In this document: positions 35,182 to 45,168 of the stretch, one piece after another
Numbering within the stretch: position 1 is the stretch's first letter
Layout of the letters: the number at the start of each line of letters is the position of its first letter
DNA from: Chlamydomonas sphaeroides
Lineage: Eukaryota > Chlorophyta > Chlorophyceae > Chlamydomonadales > Chlamydomonadaceae
Assembly (NCBI GenBank): GCA_001662425.1
Contig: BDDC01000103.1
Coordinates: forward strand, 30,492 to 94,491
Direction of reading: 5' to 3'
DNA: 64,000 nt
Notes under the pieces: model-generated
The model's database searches: none
Told to the model about the DNA's origin: nothing
The model's input: the letters and a program-made list of their open reading frames with translations, nothing else
Position numbers and translations under genes: made by a program

Positions 35182-38100
35182 CTAGCGTGAGGGACCTCTG
35201 AGCGAGCGCGCCTCCGGCAGTCCCAGGCTCGCCTCCGTGATGTCCAGAAACGGCGACGGAAGACCGAGGCGCTGCAGCCCAGTCGCTGCCGTTGCCGCAG
35301 CAGCGCCTCCGCCGCCGCCACGGTCGGGCCGCCGCCAGCCGGTGCCACCCGTTGCCCCCGCGCCGCCCTCCAAGCCGCCGCCGCCACGACTGCCGGTCCT
35401 CGGCCCCGCGCCGTCGACGCTGCCGGCGGCATGGCTGCGGCTGCCGCCCGCGCTGCTGCCGTGCGGCGAGTCCCAGGCGCCGCCGCGTGGCGCCGCACGT
35501 GTGAGCTGCGAGGGCGGCGAGTCGCCGCCAGGCACCGACCGCGGCGAGCCAGACGCCGTGGCGCCGCCGCCAGACGAGCGCTCGCTGCCCATCAGGGCCT
35601 CCCACATCGCCCTGGCCTCGCTGTCCCCTGAACACATGAGCCCAGGGCTGGACTGCCACAGCCCGCTGCCGACCGGTGACGGCAGCGTCATGGACGTCGG
35701 CGGCTCGAGGTCGAGCGGCGGCTCCGCCACCGGAGCCAAGCCGCCAGGCAGCGCCACCCGCCGGCTCGGGCCGGTATCCGCAGTCAAGAGCAGGCCCGCC
35801 CCTGGCACCAGGCCGGCGGCAGCGGCAGCGGCAGCGGCTGCAGTGGCGGCGGCGTCGCCGGGGCCGTCGCTTTGCCGGTTGCGGCCGCCGCCATCGCCCG
35901 GGTCCTTCACGGATAACGGCGTGGCTGCGTTGGAAGCGGTGGCGATAGCCGTCACTGTTCTCTCGTCGCCGTTGGGAGTGGTGGCCTTCGCCGCAGAGGT
36001 TGGTATGACGGCGGACGCGACGCCTGCCGCTTCCGTCGGCACTGGCGTGGGCGTTACGGTTGGCGCTACAACGCTGCCATCGGGCTCGATACCACTCGCT
36101 GCGCTGCCGTCGGCTCCACGGCCGCCGGCTCCACTGATGCCCGTTGCCCTGCCGTCGATTGCCCTGCCGCCGGCTCCTCTGCCGCCGGCTCCACTGATGC
36201 CGGCTCCTCTGCCGCCGGCTCTACTGATGCCGGCTCCTCTGCCGCCGGCTCCTCTGCCGCCGGCTCCTCTGCCGCCGGCTCCTCTGCCGCCGGCTCCTCT
36301 GCCGCCGGCTCCTCTGCCGACAGCTCCACGGTCGCCGCGTTGGCTGCCGTCGGCTCTGTTGCCGCCCGCCCCGCTGCCCTCGGCTCCGCAACAGCTGGCC
36401 TCGCCAAGTCCATGGTCCATGGCCCCAGCCTCACGGTCCTGGGCGTGGACCTCGCGGGCGGCAACGGCGGGCGCAGCGTCTTCTGTGCTGTACTTTGGCG
36501 CGGCCGCAGCGCTGACATCGCCACCACCGCCGCAACCGCTTGCGCCGTTTGCATGACCGGTACTGCCCACGGGGCCCTGCAAGGTGCCGATGTCGTCTTC
36601 GCCGCCGCCTTCGCGGCCATCCGTGCCGCCAATGGGTCTCAGGCCTCCGGCGTTGCCGCCTGCGTCAGCGCCGCTTTCGGCCCCGCCTCCGCCGCTTGCG
36701 CCGGCGCCGTCGTCACCTTCGCTTCCGCCTCCCCCCCCGCCGGCGGCGACGGCAGCGCGGAGCGCCTGGCGGCGTTTGGTGGCCTGCAGGCAGAGGTGCA
36801 TAATTGCTCTGCTTCGCAGCCATCATTGTACAATCGATATGATCGGCATCAAGCGCTTGTAGAGGCCTGCGACCACACCTTGCCATCCAGCCGCTGCAGG
36901 GCCTGGGCGCTCAGGGTCGGGATGAAACGGACCGGGAAGCGCCACGCATCCTGCGCCGGCGGCGGCAGCAGCAGTGGCAGCAGGGCCGAGGCGCGGGGCG
37001 TCATGCCGAGATATGGTGCTGCCAGAGATGAGAGAGAGTGTGGATGGCGGCCGGGGGCTGCACCATTTCACCGGGGCCTGTCACGGCATCCAGACACTGC
37101 CGAAAGCCGGACCCCGGGGCCTGGGCTTCTCCGGCTTGCTGCGCCGTGTGGTCTGCGCGTTCGCTCACCGCGCTCATTCGGTCGATCAGCTGCTCGATGG
37201 CCTCGGGCTGCAGCGGGCCGGGCGGCTCGGCGCCCTCGTCGGCGGGCAGCGACAACGACCAGTCCCAGCTGCTTTCCCGCCGGAGCATGCCCTGCGGCAG
37301 GCCGGCGGGCGGTAGGGCGGCGGGGTCGCACCGTCAGTTGGCTGTTGGCTGTTGGCTGTTGGCGGTTGGCGGTTGGCGGCGCCGCACTGGGCGTCGCACC
37401 GGTACGTGCGGTGACACGGCTCGGGCAAACGCGGGGGCGCCACGGTCGCGGCCAGGAGCACGGACACGTGCCGCCAGTGTGGCCGAGTCCGTCCTGTGGG
37501 GGGCTGCGCGCCCAGCAGGAGGCAGCAGCATGTGCGCAGGAGCGAGGTTGCCGCGCACCTGGGCCTTGCGCTGCCGCGCCGCTGCAAGCTCATCCCTCGC
37601 TGACGCAAGCCGCTGCGCCTCCGGATCGAACAGCGGTCCGCGCAGCGCGCTGCCTGGCGCGCTGCCGCCAGCTGGCGACGGCTTGGCCACCTGTTGTGCG
37701 GCGCCGGCGGTGGCTGCCGCGCCGCCCGTGCCGGTGTCGCTGCTGGTGTCGCGGCGCGCGGTGAGGCGCCGCCGCGCCGCCGCCTCGAGCAGCTGCTCGG
37801 TGGCGGACGCGGGCTGGCGGGCCGGCAGGAGTGCCCCGCTCACCAGGGCGTGCCGCATGGCGTCCGGCCTGTCGAGGTCGAGAGGCGGCGAGGCCAGCAG
37901 CCGACCGCGGTCGCCCTGCGAGCTGCTCAACCCCAGGCGTGACAGCTGCCGCGGCAGCTGTCGCCGCGTGGGCGCGCCTACGTGGCGTTGCGCGGCCAGC
38001 AAGCGCTGCATGGCCCCAGAGGGCGGTTGGCTGGGCGCGGCCGGCGGCCGCGGTGGCCGCGCCGGCCGGCCGGCCGGCTGCGTCGGTGGAAGCATCGGCG

Positions 38101-38182
38101 CGGCGTGGGGTTGGGTGTGGAGCCTGGGCCCGTCGCTGTGCGGCGGATGTTGTGATTGGCCGCCGTCCTCGCCTTGGCGCAT
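35182..38182 (-). CDS. Low-complexity protein of unknown function
   Basis: Three phase-0 exons are supported: 38182-37559 (ATG, then RQGEDGGQSQ), 37291-37064 (RRESSWDWSLSLPADEG, then EAIEQLIDRMSAVSERADHT) and 36783-35182 (TKRRQALRAAVAAGG, a Gly/Ala/Arg repeat region, then TSMTLPSPVGSGLWQSSPGL and MWEALMGSERSSGG), ending at TAG. This gives about 817 residues, mostly disordered, with two short helical stretches and no domain I recognise. Evidence for coding is the clean donors and acceptors, and ordered islands between the repeats. The C-terminus is uncertain: an exon-like block at 35155-34903 (VMAASATVTDSELALPTWAQ, ending at a GTAGGC donor) could be a further exon, but its phase does not fit the only donor I see (AGAG|GTCCCT). 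A 15-bp possible microexon (36893-36879, RLDGK) would also fit the frame. Confidence 0.6.
36121..36315 (-). repeat. 15-bp tandem repeat coding RGAGG units
   Basis: Five perfect copies of GCCGCCGGCTCCTCT (+ strand) at 36241-36315 are preceded by degenerate copies from about 36121. On the coding minus strand they give RGAGG pentapeptides, decaying to RGAGISGAGG. Frame is kept by the period. Confidence 0.95.
37337..37378. repeat. 7-bp tandem repeat GTTGGCT/GTTGGCG, six units
   Basis: Three GTTGGCT units followed by three GTTGGCG units, inside the first intron (37558-37292) of the minus-strand gene. A similar GGCGGTTGGC-rich stretch appears in an intron of the kinase gene near 29570-29610. Confidence 0.95.
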
Positions 38183-38466
38183 GCTGCTGCATGCGCGCTT
38201 TCGCTGCCTTGTTCTAGCTTCTAGCTTTTCGTCGGCATGCCCAATGCCATGGGTTGCGGCAACGGGCGCCTTGGGCACAACCTCTGCGACCAACGCAGTT
38301 GCATTCGCAAGATAATTTGAATTGATCCTTGAGTTGTGGGTCTACGTGAAGTGGCCTGCTGTGTTTTGGCGGACGAGCAGTCTGGCAGGGTTTCAACGCG
38401 CAGCTGTTGCAGTTGATAACATGCTGAATATATACTGGTGAATATATGGTGCCGACACCGTCGCCC

Positions 38467-38507
38467 GTGCGGGAACTCTCGTGCGGGAACTCTCGTGCGG
38501 GAACTCT
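38467..38507. repeat. 14-bp tandem repeat GTGCGGGAACTCTC, three units
   Basis: Two exact units and a third lacking its last base, head to tail, about 285 bases upstream of the start codon of the minus-strand gene at 38182. The position would allow a regulatory role, but nothing in the sequence proves it. Confidence 0.95.
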
Positions 38508-39257
38508 AGTTTTGCTTGCGGCGGCAACTGTGCGGCGTAGTGCACCCTGTTCGCCAGCGAGCTGCTAGTTGGTTATTGACGTGCTATAACTATTTGCTCG
38601 CCACGGCAGGCACTGCGATGTGCGTCGAGCCGTCGATCGACGGTTCACCTACGGCTTTACAGCTGAAACCGGGTACGGCCTGGAGTTGCGAACGGCCCCC
38701 TCTACCCAGGTTTACCCCCGCTCGCATCGGCCCGGTATCTGCGGTGAGATGATGCTGGCACCGCGATTTCTGCAGGGGCCTGCCAGACACATTACTCTGC
38801 AGTTACCGTTCCCGCCTGCAAGTGGCCCACCTTCCCCCTGGGCACATGGCCCGTCACCCCTTCGCCCCCGCCTCCTGCCCGCCTGCACATGGCCTGCCCG
38901 GCCGCCTCTGCCTGCGCGCCCCCGTGCAGGCCGGTTGGCTGGCGCTGAGCTGCTCCGCTCCTCCGCCCGGCCTCCATGCAGGGGTCCGCCGTACGGCTGC
39001 CCGGTGGAGCGGTGGTGTTCTGCCGCCCCGCTGCCTGCTTCCGCCTGCCCGCCGCCAGCCTTGTTCCCCCCTGCTAGCCACATGCTGGCTTCCGTGCTGC
39101 CGCTACTCTACGTCGCCGGTGCCATACTTTGCCTCCAGCTCCCTGACTTCCGTCAGTGTCAGGGTCGGTGTCGACAACTCGCTCGGCGCTCTGCGTTCCG
39201 CCTCCCGCTTCTCCGCTTTCACAATCTTCTCGTGGGGGCTCTGATCTTCTTTTTAAC

Positions 39258-39720
39258 AGGTCGGTGCCGCGCGTGGGTCGCGTTCATATACGGAGGGTGG
39301 GCATGGTCTGTCAATCCGCTAATCCCGTTGTCACCCCAGCAGGATGCAAAAGCGTGAATCCTAATCCTACTTTGCGTGTTCCAATCCCAAAACACCAATC
39401 CCACTCCTAGCGGTGGCGAACCGGTCAATCCCAATCCCGCTGGGGTGACAAGGGACAGGGCCAATCCTCGGGGGGTGCCTACCCTCCATATATCATCGGG
39501 GGCCGAGGCTGGCGGAAGCTGGCGTCCTGGCTCCGCGCCATCGCTCTAGGCGAAGTACGGTGGACTAGTTGCTGGCAACGCGGCGACGCGGTCGGGCCAG
39601 TGCTCGAGGCTGCCCTGGCGCCCGAGTTCCACGGGCTCGGCCCGCGCTCTGGTCGGAGCCGCGTATCGTATCTTGTGGCGCGTCCTCGTCCTCTCCTCTC
39701 CTCTCTACTATACTCTACAA
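39258..39720. repeat. Dispersed repeat, copy 1 (interrupted by a MITE)
   Basis: This aligns in the same orientation with 49234-49490. Shared blocks include TCGGTGCCGCGCGTGGGTCG, GGGTCGCGTTCATA, the run from AGTGCTCGAGGCTGCCCTGG to CCACGGGCTCGG, and CGCGTCCTCGTCCTCTCCTC. Excluding the 202-bp insert, the copies are about 260 bases long and roughly 80 percent identical by eye. The family is not recognised. Confidence 0.85.
39289..39490. mobile_element. MITE, 202 bp, TA target-site duplication (Tc1/mariner-Stowaway type)
   Basis: The ends are imperfect inverted repeats: TACGGAGGGTGGGCA on the left and the complement of TATGGAGGGTAGGCA on the right (13 of 15 match). TA flanks both sides (39287-39288 and 39491-39492). 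The matching repeat at 49.26 kb shows the empty site, with a single TA (GTTCATATCATCGG). A second, perfect inner inverted repeat (TTGTCACCCCAGC, 39328-39340 and 39439-39451) would fold the element into a long hairpin. The middle is rich in AATCCC/AATCCT motifs. There is no coding capacity, so it must be mobilised by a transposase elsewhere. Superfamily assignment rests on TA duplication, size and the GGAGGG-type terminus. Confidence 0.9.
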
Positions 39721-40443
39721 CGTCACGTCCCACACGGTCCCGCGGTCATTACGGTGCGTGCCCGTGTGGACGAAGGTGGGCGTGCCACGACGTACCTCAC
39801 CTCTACGCTCGAGCCCCTCTCTCCCGCAGCCGCCCAGCAAACAGTGCAGATCGGTGGTGCACCATGTGTCCAGCATTTTGCTGCCTCGATCTGTGCCCGG
39901 CATGGGTTGCCGCGCGACTCGCAGCAAATCAAATGCCGAGGCATGGCGCAGCATGGACCAAGCAAGCGACAAGCGCAAGTGCTAAAAGGCAGCATGGAGT
40001 GGCATGGTTATCCGCCCCATCCCTGGCCACGTCATGCCTAGCCAGTTGTGAGGACAATTGCTTGGGGTTCACACAGGGCCTTGGTTGAGTTACTGCGTCA
40101 TGTTCGTGGGGCCAGGGGGGACTGGCCGGGACCAGGGCCGGGACAAACGTGTGGGTTAGGCGCCTTCTTCACGCCAAACCCTGAGTGACGGCAGATTCGC
40201 GACGCTTATCTCTATTCAATTTGTTCTTACGGGCGCGGCATCGCCCGCTCACTGGACTCAACCGCGTGCCGGTCACGCTTCACGCGTCTCGCCCGCCAAC
40301 GACACACTGCCTGTGTGGAGAAGACTATGCGCACTGCAGTATAGCTGCTGTTTCTCCAACTGCAGCGCTCTGCAGTCGCGTCGCGGCTTGCAAGGCACCG
40401 TCCGCTTGTTCGCGGCAGGACAGCTGCACTTGCACCAGGCGAC

Positions 40444-43400
40444 ATGTCAAATCCCACTGCCTGTGGCTTAAGCATGGACGGCGGTAGCGATGCCGCAGCT
40501 GTCTGCTCGGCGCCAGCGTGTGCGCATGGCCGCTGCCACGGCGAGGTCGCGCAAGGGCGCTGCAGACGCCGCCTCTTCCGCTGGGCGCTACTTGCAGCTC
40601 TCGTGACGTGCACCTTGCTCCTCGCACGACCGCCTCCGCCGCCGTCTTTCACCGTGACGCTTGGGACGCTCGGGTAGGCTGCCCTCCATGCCAGCCCCTC
40701 CCCATCCCAGCCTGCTCCACTTCTCCAAGCCTCTCACACCGTCCCACCTCCCCTTTCCCCGCCCATCCAACCCCGCGCCGCAGCCAAGCCCCGTACGTGC
40801 CCACCCAGGCTGAGACGTGCTCCGACTATCTGGGCGTCTCCACGCCGCTGTTGCACGGCCTGTCGCTCGTCCTCACCGCCGACCCGGGCACCTTTTCGGG
40901 CACGCCGGAGGCCCACCACATCACCGCTAACCTAAAGCACAAGGTCGTCAAGCCCACTACCAGCAGCGTGTGTGGCGGGCTGACCTTCGGCTCGCTGATG
41001 GGCCAGGACGCGCTGGTCGTCACCACGGGTGCGGCGTCGGGGCTTCGAGTCCCGCGGCCTGCGCCGCCGCTGGGCCGTCTCGTTCTTGCTGCTAGGAAGA
41101 CCGTGAGCGTCATGCAGCCGACCTGCAGCCAGGCGCTGGACTCAGCGGAAATGAGAGTGGAACCGGGCTGGGCTGGGCAGCCTTGGCTGCCGATGGAGGC
41201 AGAGCTGCTTGTGGCGCTGGGCGCTGTCGCTGTTTCGGGGGCAGGGGTCGAGGTGCCTGCATTAGATATTGCGGGCTGCGTGCCGGGCTGCGGCCCGTGG
41301 CTGACACCACAGCCTGCTGGGCCTGGCTGCTGCCCCGCGCCGCAGGCATCGGCCCCACCGCGGCGGGGCTGTGCGTGCAGGAGCTGCTGACCATGTGCGG
41401 GTCGCAGGTGCGGGGAGGGGTACGGGGAAGGGGGACGCGGGAGGCCAGGGTTCGTGCCTAGCTTGGTCAGCTTCCAAGGGGGCGACGTGCTGGCGCCGCA
41501 CAGGTGCGGCCCTGGGGAGGGGAAGGGGCGGGGGAAAGGAGGATAGGGTGCGGGAATCCGGGGTTCGTGTCGCAGCCGCGCTGTGCGGGCCACACGCCCA
41601 CGACCGGACCCACTGCTTGGCTTCGCCATGGTGCCCCGCCGGCCGGCTACGGCTCGGTGTCCGTCACCCTGGGCGTGCGCAGCGGCTCCCGTCCCCGCAT
41701 CCAGCCGCCAATGCCGCCCCTGCGTAGCCGCCGTGCGTCGCACTATGCCGTCAGCCGCCTCGCCGTGCGCTTCCCATGACCCGCAATCCAGGTGACGGAG
41801 ATGATCTACTTTGGAACCAGCGGCTGGTCGCCGCAACTGGGCGGGGTGCTGAACCCGCCCGACTGCCAGGCCGCCAACGGCAACCGCAAGATCACCAGGT
41901 CCGTGCCGCGGATCTTGCTCAGTGCTCCATATGCACGCATCAAGCAAGTGTTGCCTGTGGTGCTGCGTATTCTAAAGCTGCATGAGTACAGAGGCTGCTG
42001 TCACCGGCTTCGCCAGTATGCGAGGACCATGTCTCTCACGCCACGCCTGGATCCATGGCCGAGCGCTGTGCGCTGCGCACTGCGGCCGCAGGGTGGGCGA
42101 CGTGTGCATCACCCCCGTGTCCGTCAACTGGGTCTGCAAGAAGAGCACGTGGACGCTGCAGGTGAGCCTCCGCACGCAGGGCGCGCTGCAGCTGCCACAG
42201 CCAGACCAGCAGACCCGCCGCGCACATGCGGTACGGGGCGCTGCTGCCCATGCGCTGCGCTGCGCCGGCACGCAGCGCACACGCGCGCCACACATGGCGA
42301 CACCATGGTGCTACAGATGCCGGTGCATTGCGGCCATCGCCTCCATAGTATGGGTGGGGTCCGGGCTGCCGGGCAGCATGCCGCGCCGTGCGGTGGCGAT
42401 GAAGGGCGTGGCTGCTGGGCGCGGCGAGGCACCGCACGCATGGGCTTGCGCCGCTGGCTTGGGCCCTGCGCCTCGGCTCCGCCACCCTGCACCCACGCCC
42501 TGGCTCCTGCCTCCACAGTCCGAGGGCTTCCCCAACCAGTGCTTCCGGCCCGAGGAGGTGGCGGGGCCCAACGCCACGGCCCTGTACGGCGAGTGCCTCT
42601 TCGCCACCGACAACGTGAGGGGGCGCGGCAGGGCGGGGGCGCTTGCAGGGCCGGCGCGCTGCTCCCCACCCGGATGGGCGCACACTCGCTGCTGCACATG
42701 GCGCAGGCTGGGCGGCGAGGCGCGGCTCCCATCGCCTCCCGCCTGATGGTGTCCCCGCACCCGTCCGTTCCTCGTCCGGTACATCCCCCCTGCAGCCAGT
42801 GCGCCAAGGTACCCAAGGTGCCCCTGCACTGCCCCTCCCTCCCCCGCTCCCTCCCCCGCTCCCTCCCCCTCGGGCCCTGGCAGCTGGACGTTAAGCAGGC
42901 TCTACACGCGTGCCTCGCTCACCAACCCCCACATGTGCCCCTCCATCCCTTCCCCACCCCTCCAGCTGGACGCCAACCTAGCCCTGGCCGACTCGCTCAT
43001 CGCAGCCATACGCTCCGCCCGAGGCAAGGCCGCCATGCCGGTCCGCAGCGAGGTGGTGCTGGCGCAGGTGCGGCCGTCGCCCGTGGATGAGGGCCTGCCG
43101 GGGTTCTCTCGAGGTAGCCTCGGGGCTATTAAAGCATGGACAAGGCTCGGCGCAGCGCAAGCTCAAAGCCTTCCGCAGCACAGGCTCGGGCAGGGCGCGC
43201 CACGAGGCCTAGGGGTGGTCGACTGGGGGGCTCAAGCGATGGCCGCCGGTGGTCTCCATGAAGCCGAACCGGGCGCCGCCTTCCTGCGCGCCCTCCCTGA
43301 CCCGCCTCACCTCCCCTGCCTTGCCGCGGAACTGCAGGAGGAGCGCTACTGGTCACTTATGGCGGAGGGCACGGGCCAGGCCTACCCCAACGTCAGCCAG

Positions 43401-44867
43401 GCGGACGCGCCGCTGGTGTGGGACTACAGCGCATGCGCCGAGGTGGACGGCCAGGTGCGCCGCCGTGCCGGCGACTGAATGGGCCTCTGTGAATGAGCGC
43501 TGCGTCCCTACCCGTATGCTGTGCGGCAAGATACCGGACCGGACTGCTGAGTTGCACCGACAAGGTTGCAGCCAGGTCCTAGGTGCCGCTCCGGGACCTC
43601 AGGTGGCGGCACCGCGATGCTGGCATGTGCTGTGGGGCGTGAAAGGGGCCGGGTGTGGGCTACGTGTGCAGTGCCCAGGCAGCCAGCTAGGCAGGGAAGC
43701 CACCGCCGCGCTGCTCCCCGTCGTGGCCGCTGCCCACCCCGCAGTTCTTCTTCACGGGCGCGCCCTGGGAGGTCAAGGCGCGCGACTACGCGGCGCAGGC
43801 CATCGCCACGGCGCTGGGCACCGCCAAGCCAGGCAGCGGCGCGCGCGATGCCACCAGCCCCACGGAGGTGCGAGGAGAGCTCCGTGGGGTCGGTCGGTTC
43901 CAGGTTCAAGGTTCCAGGTTCAAGGTTCCAGGTTCAAGGTTCCAGGTTCAAGCAAGGCGTCGCGACACTATCGCACAAATGACAACGCATCAGCTACCAG
44001 CACGTCCGTGCCGTGCTCCCAGGTGCTCCTTCACACGCCCTTTCTGGCCGTATCGATAGGATGCTAGCTAGCGATGCCCCTTCCCCTGCCGCTGCCCCCA
44101 CACGCCCTGGCACTAACGCTGCATCGTCCGCGCCCCGCCCACGGCCCAGGTGATTGCGGTGTCGGCCATGGAGGGCGTGGGCGTGGCGGAGGCGCTGGAG
44201 AAGTACCACCGCCTCGACTCGACGCTGCGCCGCATCCCGTACACCAACGTCCGCACGCTGTCCAACTGGATCCATCACCCCCTGGGCAAGGTACGCAGCA
44301 TGGCTCGGCAGCGAGCGGCTTGGGGCGTTGCGGGGCTGTGACATACCGGTAGCTTGCTGGCCGGGAGTCGATCGCATGCGGCGGCTTCCCTGCAACAAGC
44401 TGCTGCGCTCGCGACGCACCGTACCAGATGGTTGCGGCTGCGGTCGCCAGCTCAGCGCTCGCCGCTTACCACAACGCGTGCGGTGCGTAACATCGCAGGT
44501 GAAGGATGGCGTGTGGGAGATCTACCAGGAGGTGCCCGAGGACTACGTCAACGGGTATGCGTACGCCATCGCGACGGGCTCGGTCACCATCCTGTCGCTG
44601 TTCCAGCAGCGCTGCCTCGCGCGCGCCGAGCTCGCAGCCATGGAGGCCGCCGACCCTGGCCAATCGGAGCTACTGACGTCGCAGCTGCAGCAACATGCCT
44701 TGGGTGGCTTGGCGCTGTGGGCGCGGCCGGGCGGCGCGGGGAACGCGGCAGGGGCCAGCGGGGCGGGTGCGGGTGTTGCAGGCAGGCGCGCAGGAGCTGG
44801 CTGGGCGGCGAGCGGGGCAGGTGGGGAGCTGGCAAAGGCAATGTGTGCGTTTGATGTCGACTACTAG
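40444..44867 (+). CDS. Purine nucleoside permease (NUP)/nucleoside phosphorylase-like protein with N-terminal membrane anchor
   Basis: Eleven exons, all in phase, give 553 residues: 40444-40673, 40784-41028, 41346-41407, 41792-41898, 42092-42161, 42519-42614, 42966-43067, 43338-43454, 43745-43867, 44150-44290 and 44499-44867. Residues about 43-62 (LFRWALLAALVTCTLLLARP) form one hydrophobic segment, probably a signal anchor. The body follows the NUP/PNP_UDP order: FGSLMGQDALVVTTGIGPTA (glycine-rich phosphate-site region), EMIYFGTSGWSPQLGGVLNP, VGDVCITPVSVNW, CFRPEEVAG, FFFTGAPWEVKARDYA, SAMEGVGVAEALEKY and RTLSNWIHHPLG. Fungal NUPs move purine nucleosides; plant relatives are storage or phosphorylase-fold proteins. 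Which role applies is not decided by sequence, as only one membrane segment is visible, so an enzyme facing a lumen or outside is at least as likely as a transporter. The last about 75 residues are Ala/Gly-rich. Confidence 0.8.
43897..43952. repeat. 14-bp tandem repeat GTTCCAGGTTCAAG, four perfect units
   Basis: Four exact head-to-tail copies lie in the intron between the exons ending at 43867 and starting at 44150 of the NUP-like gene. Complete identity suggests recent expansion. Confidence 0.98.
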
Positions 44868-45067
44868 GTGCTGTGACGGTGACGTGTGCGGATGTGCAGT
44901 GTCAGGGCTTGGTTTAATGCGCGGACTGGAAGGGGGGCAAGCTGCAAGGGGAGCGCGCGGGAGAGGCGGGAAACCGAGCGGGGATATCGTGCAAGTTCAA
45001 ATTCCGACAGCCTCCTGTCCTAGTCGTGCGCCGCGAGTGTTTGTGACAACAAATTAATGCTATGCGC

Positions 45068-45072
45068 TGTAA
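45068..45072 (+). terminator. Candidate polyadenylation signal TGTAA for the NUP-like gene
   Basis: TGTAA lies 201 bases after the stop at 44867 and about 100 bases before the next + strand start codon (45169), a position expected for a 3' end in a compact algal genome. Confidence 0.65.
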
Positions 45073-45168
45073 AAGTACGCCAGACGCGACTTTTGTGTCC
45101 GCACAACAACTTGAGTCTCGGCAACCCGGCCGCTTACTTCTGACGCGTAAGCCGTGCATAACGCGCTG

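Larger units (their letters stand above)
38183..40443. other. Divergent intergenic region rich in repeats
   Basis: It separates the minus-strand gene starting at 38182 from the + gene starting at 40444, so both promoters should be here. It contains the 14-bp repeat at 38467, the dispersed repeat at 39258-39720 and the MITE nested in it. No gene is supported. Confidence 0.6.

Noticed and set aside
35237..36556. Long + strand open frame of about 440 residues opposite the minus-strand gene
   Set aside because: Antisense frames stay open in such GC-rich repeats. The minus frame has ordered islands and proper splice sites, the + frame does not.
36879..36893. 15-bp microexon (RLDGK) between the second and third exons of the minus-strand gene
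   Set aside because: It has AG and GT borders and fits the phase, but the flanking exons also join in phase without it, so nothing requires it.
41036..41065. A tRNA T-arm-like string (GCTTCGAGTCCCGC)
   Set aside because: No acceptor stem, D-arm or anticodon arm could be drawn around it, and it lies in an intron of the NUP-like gene.
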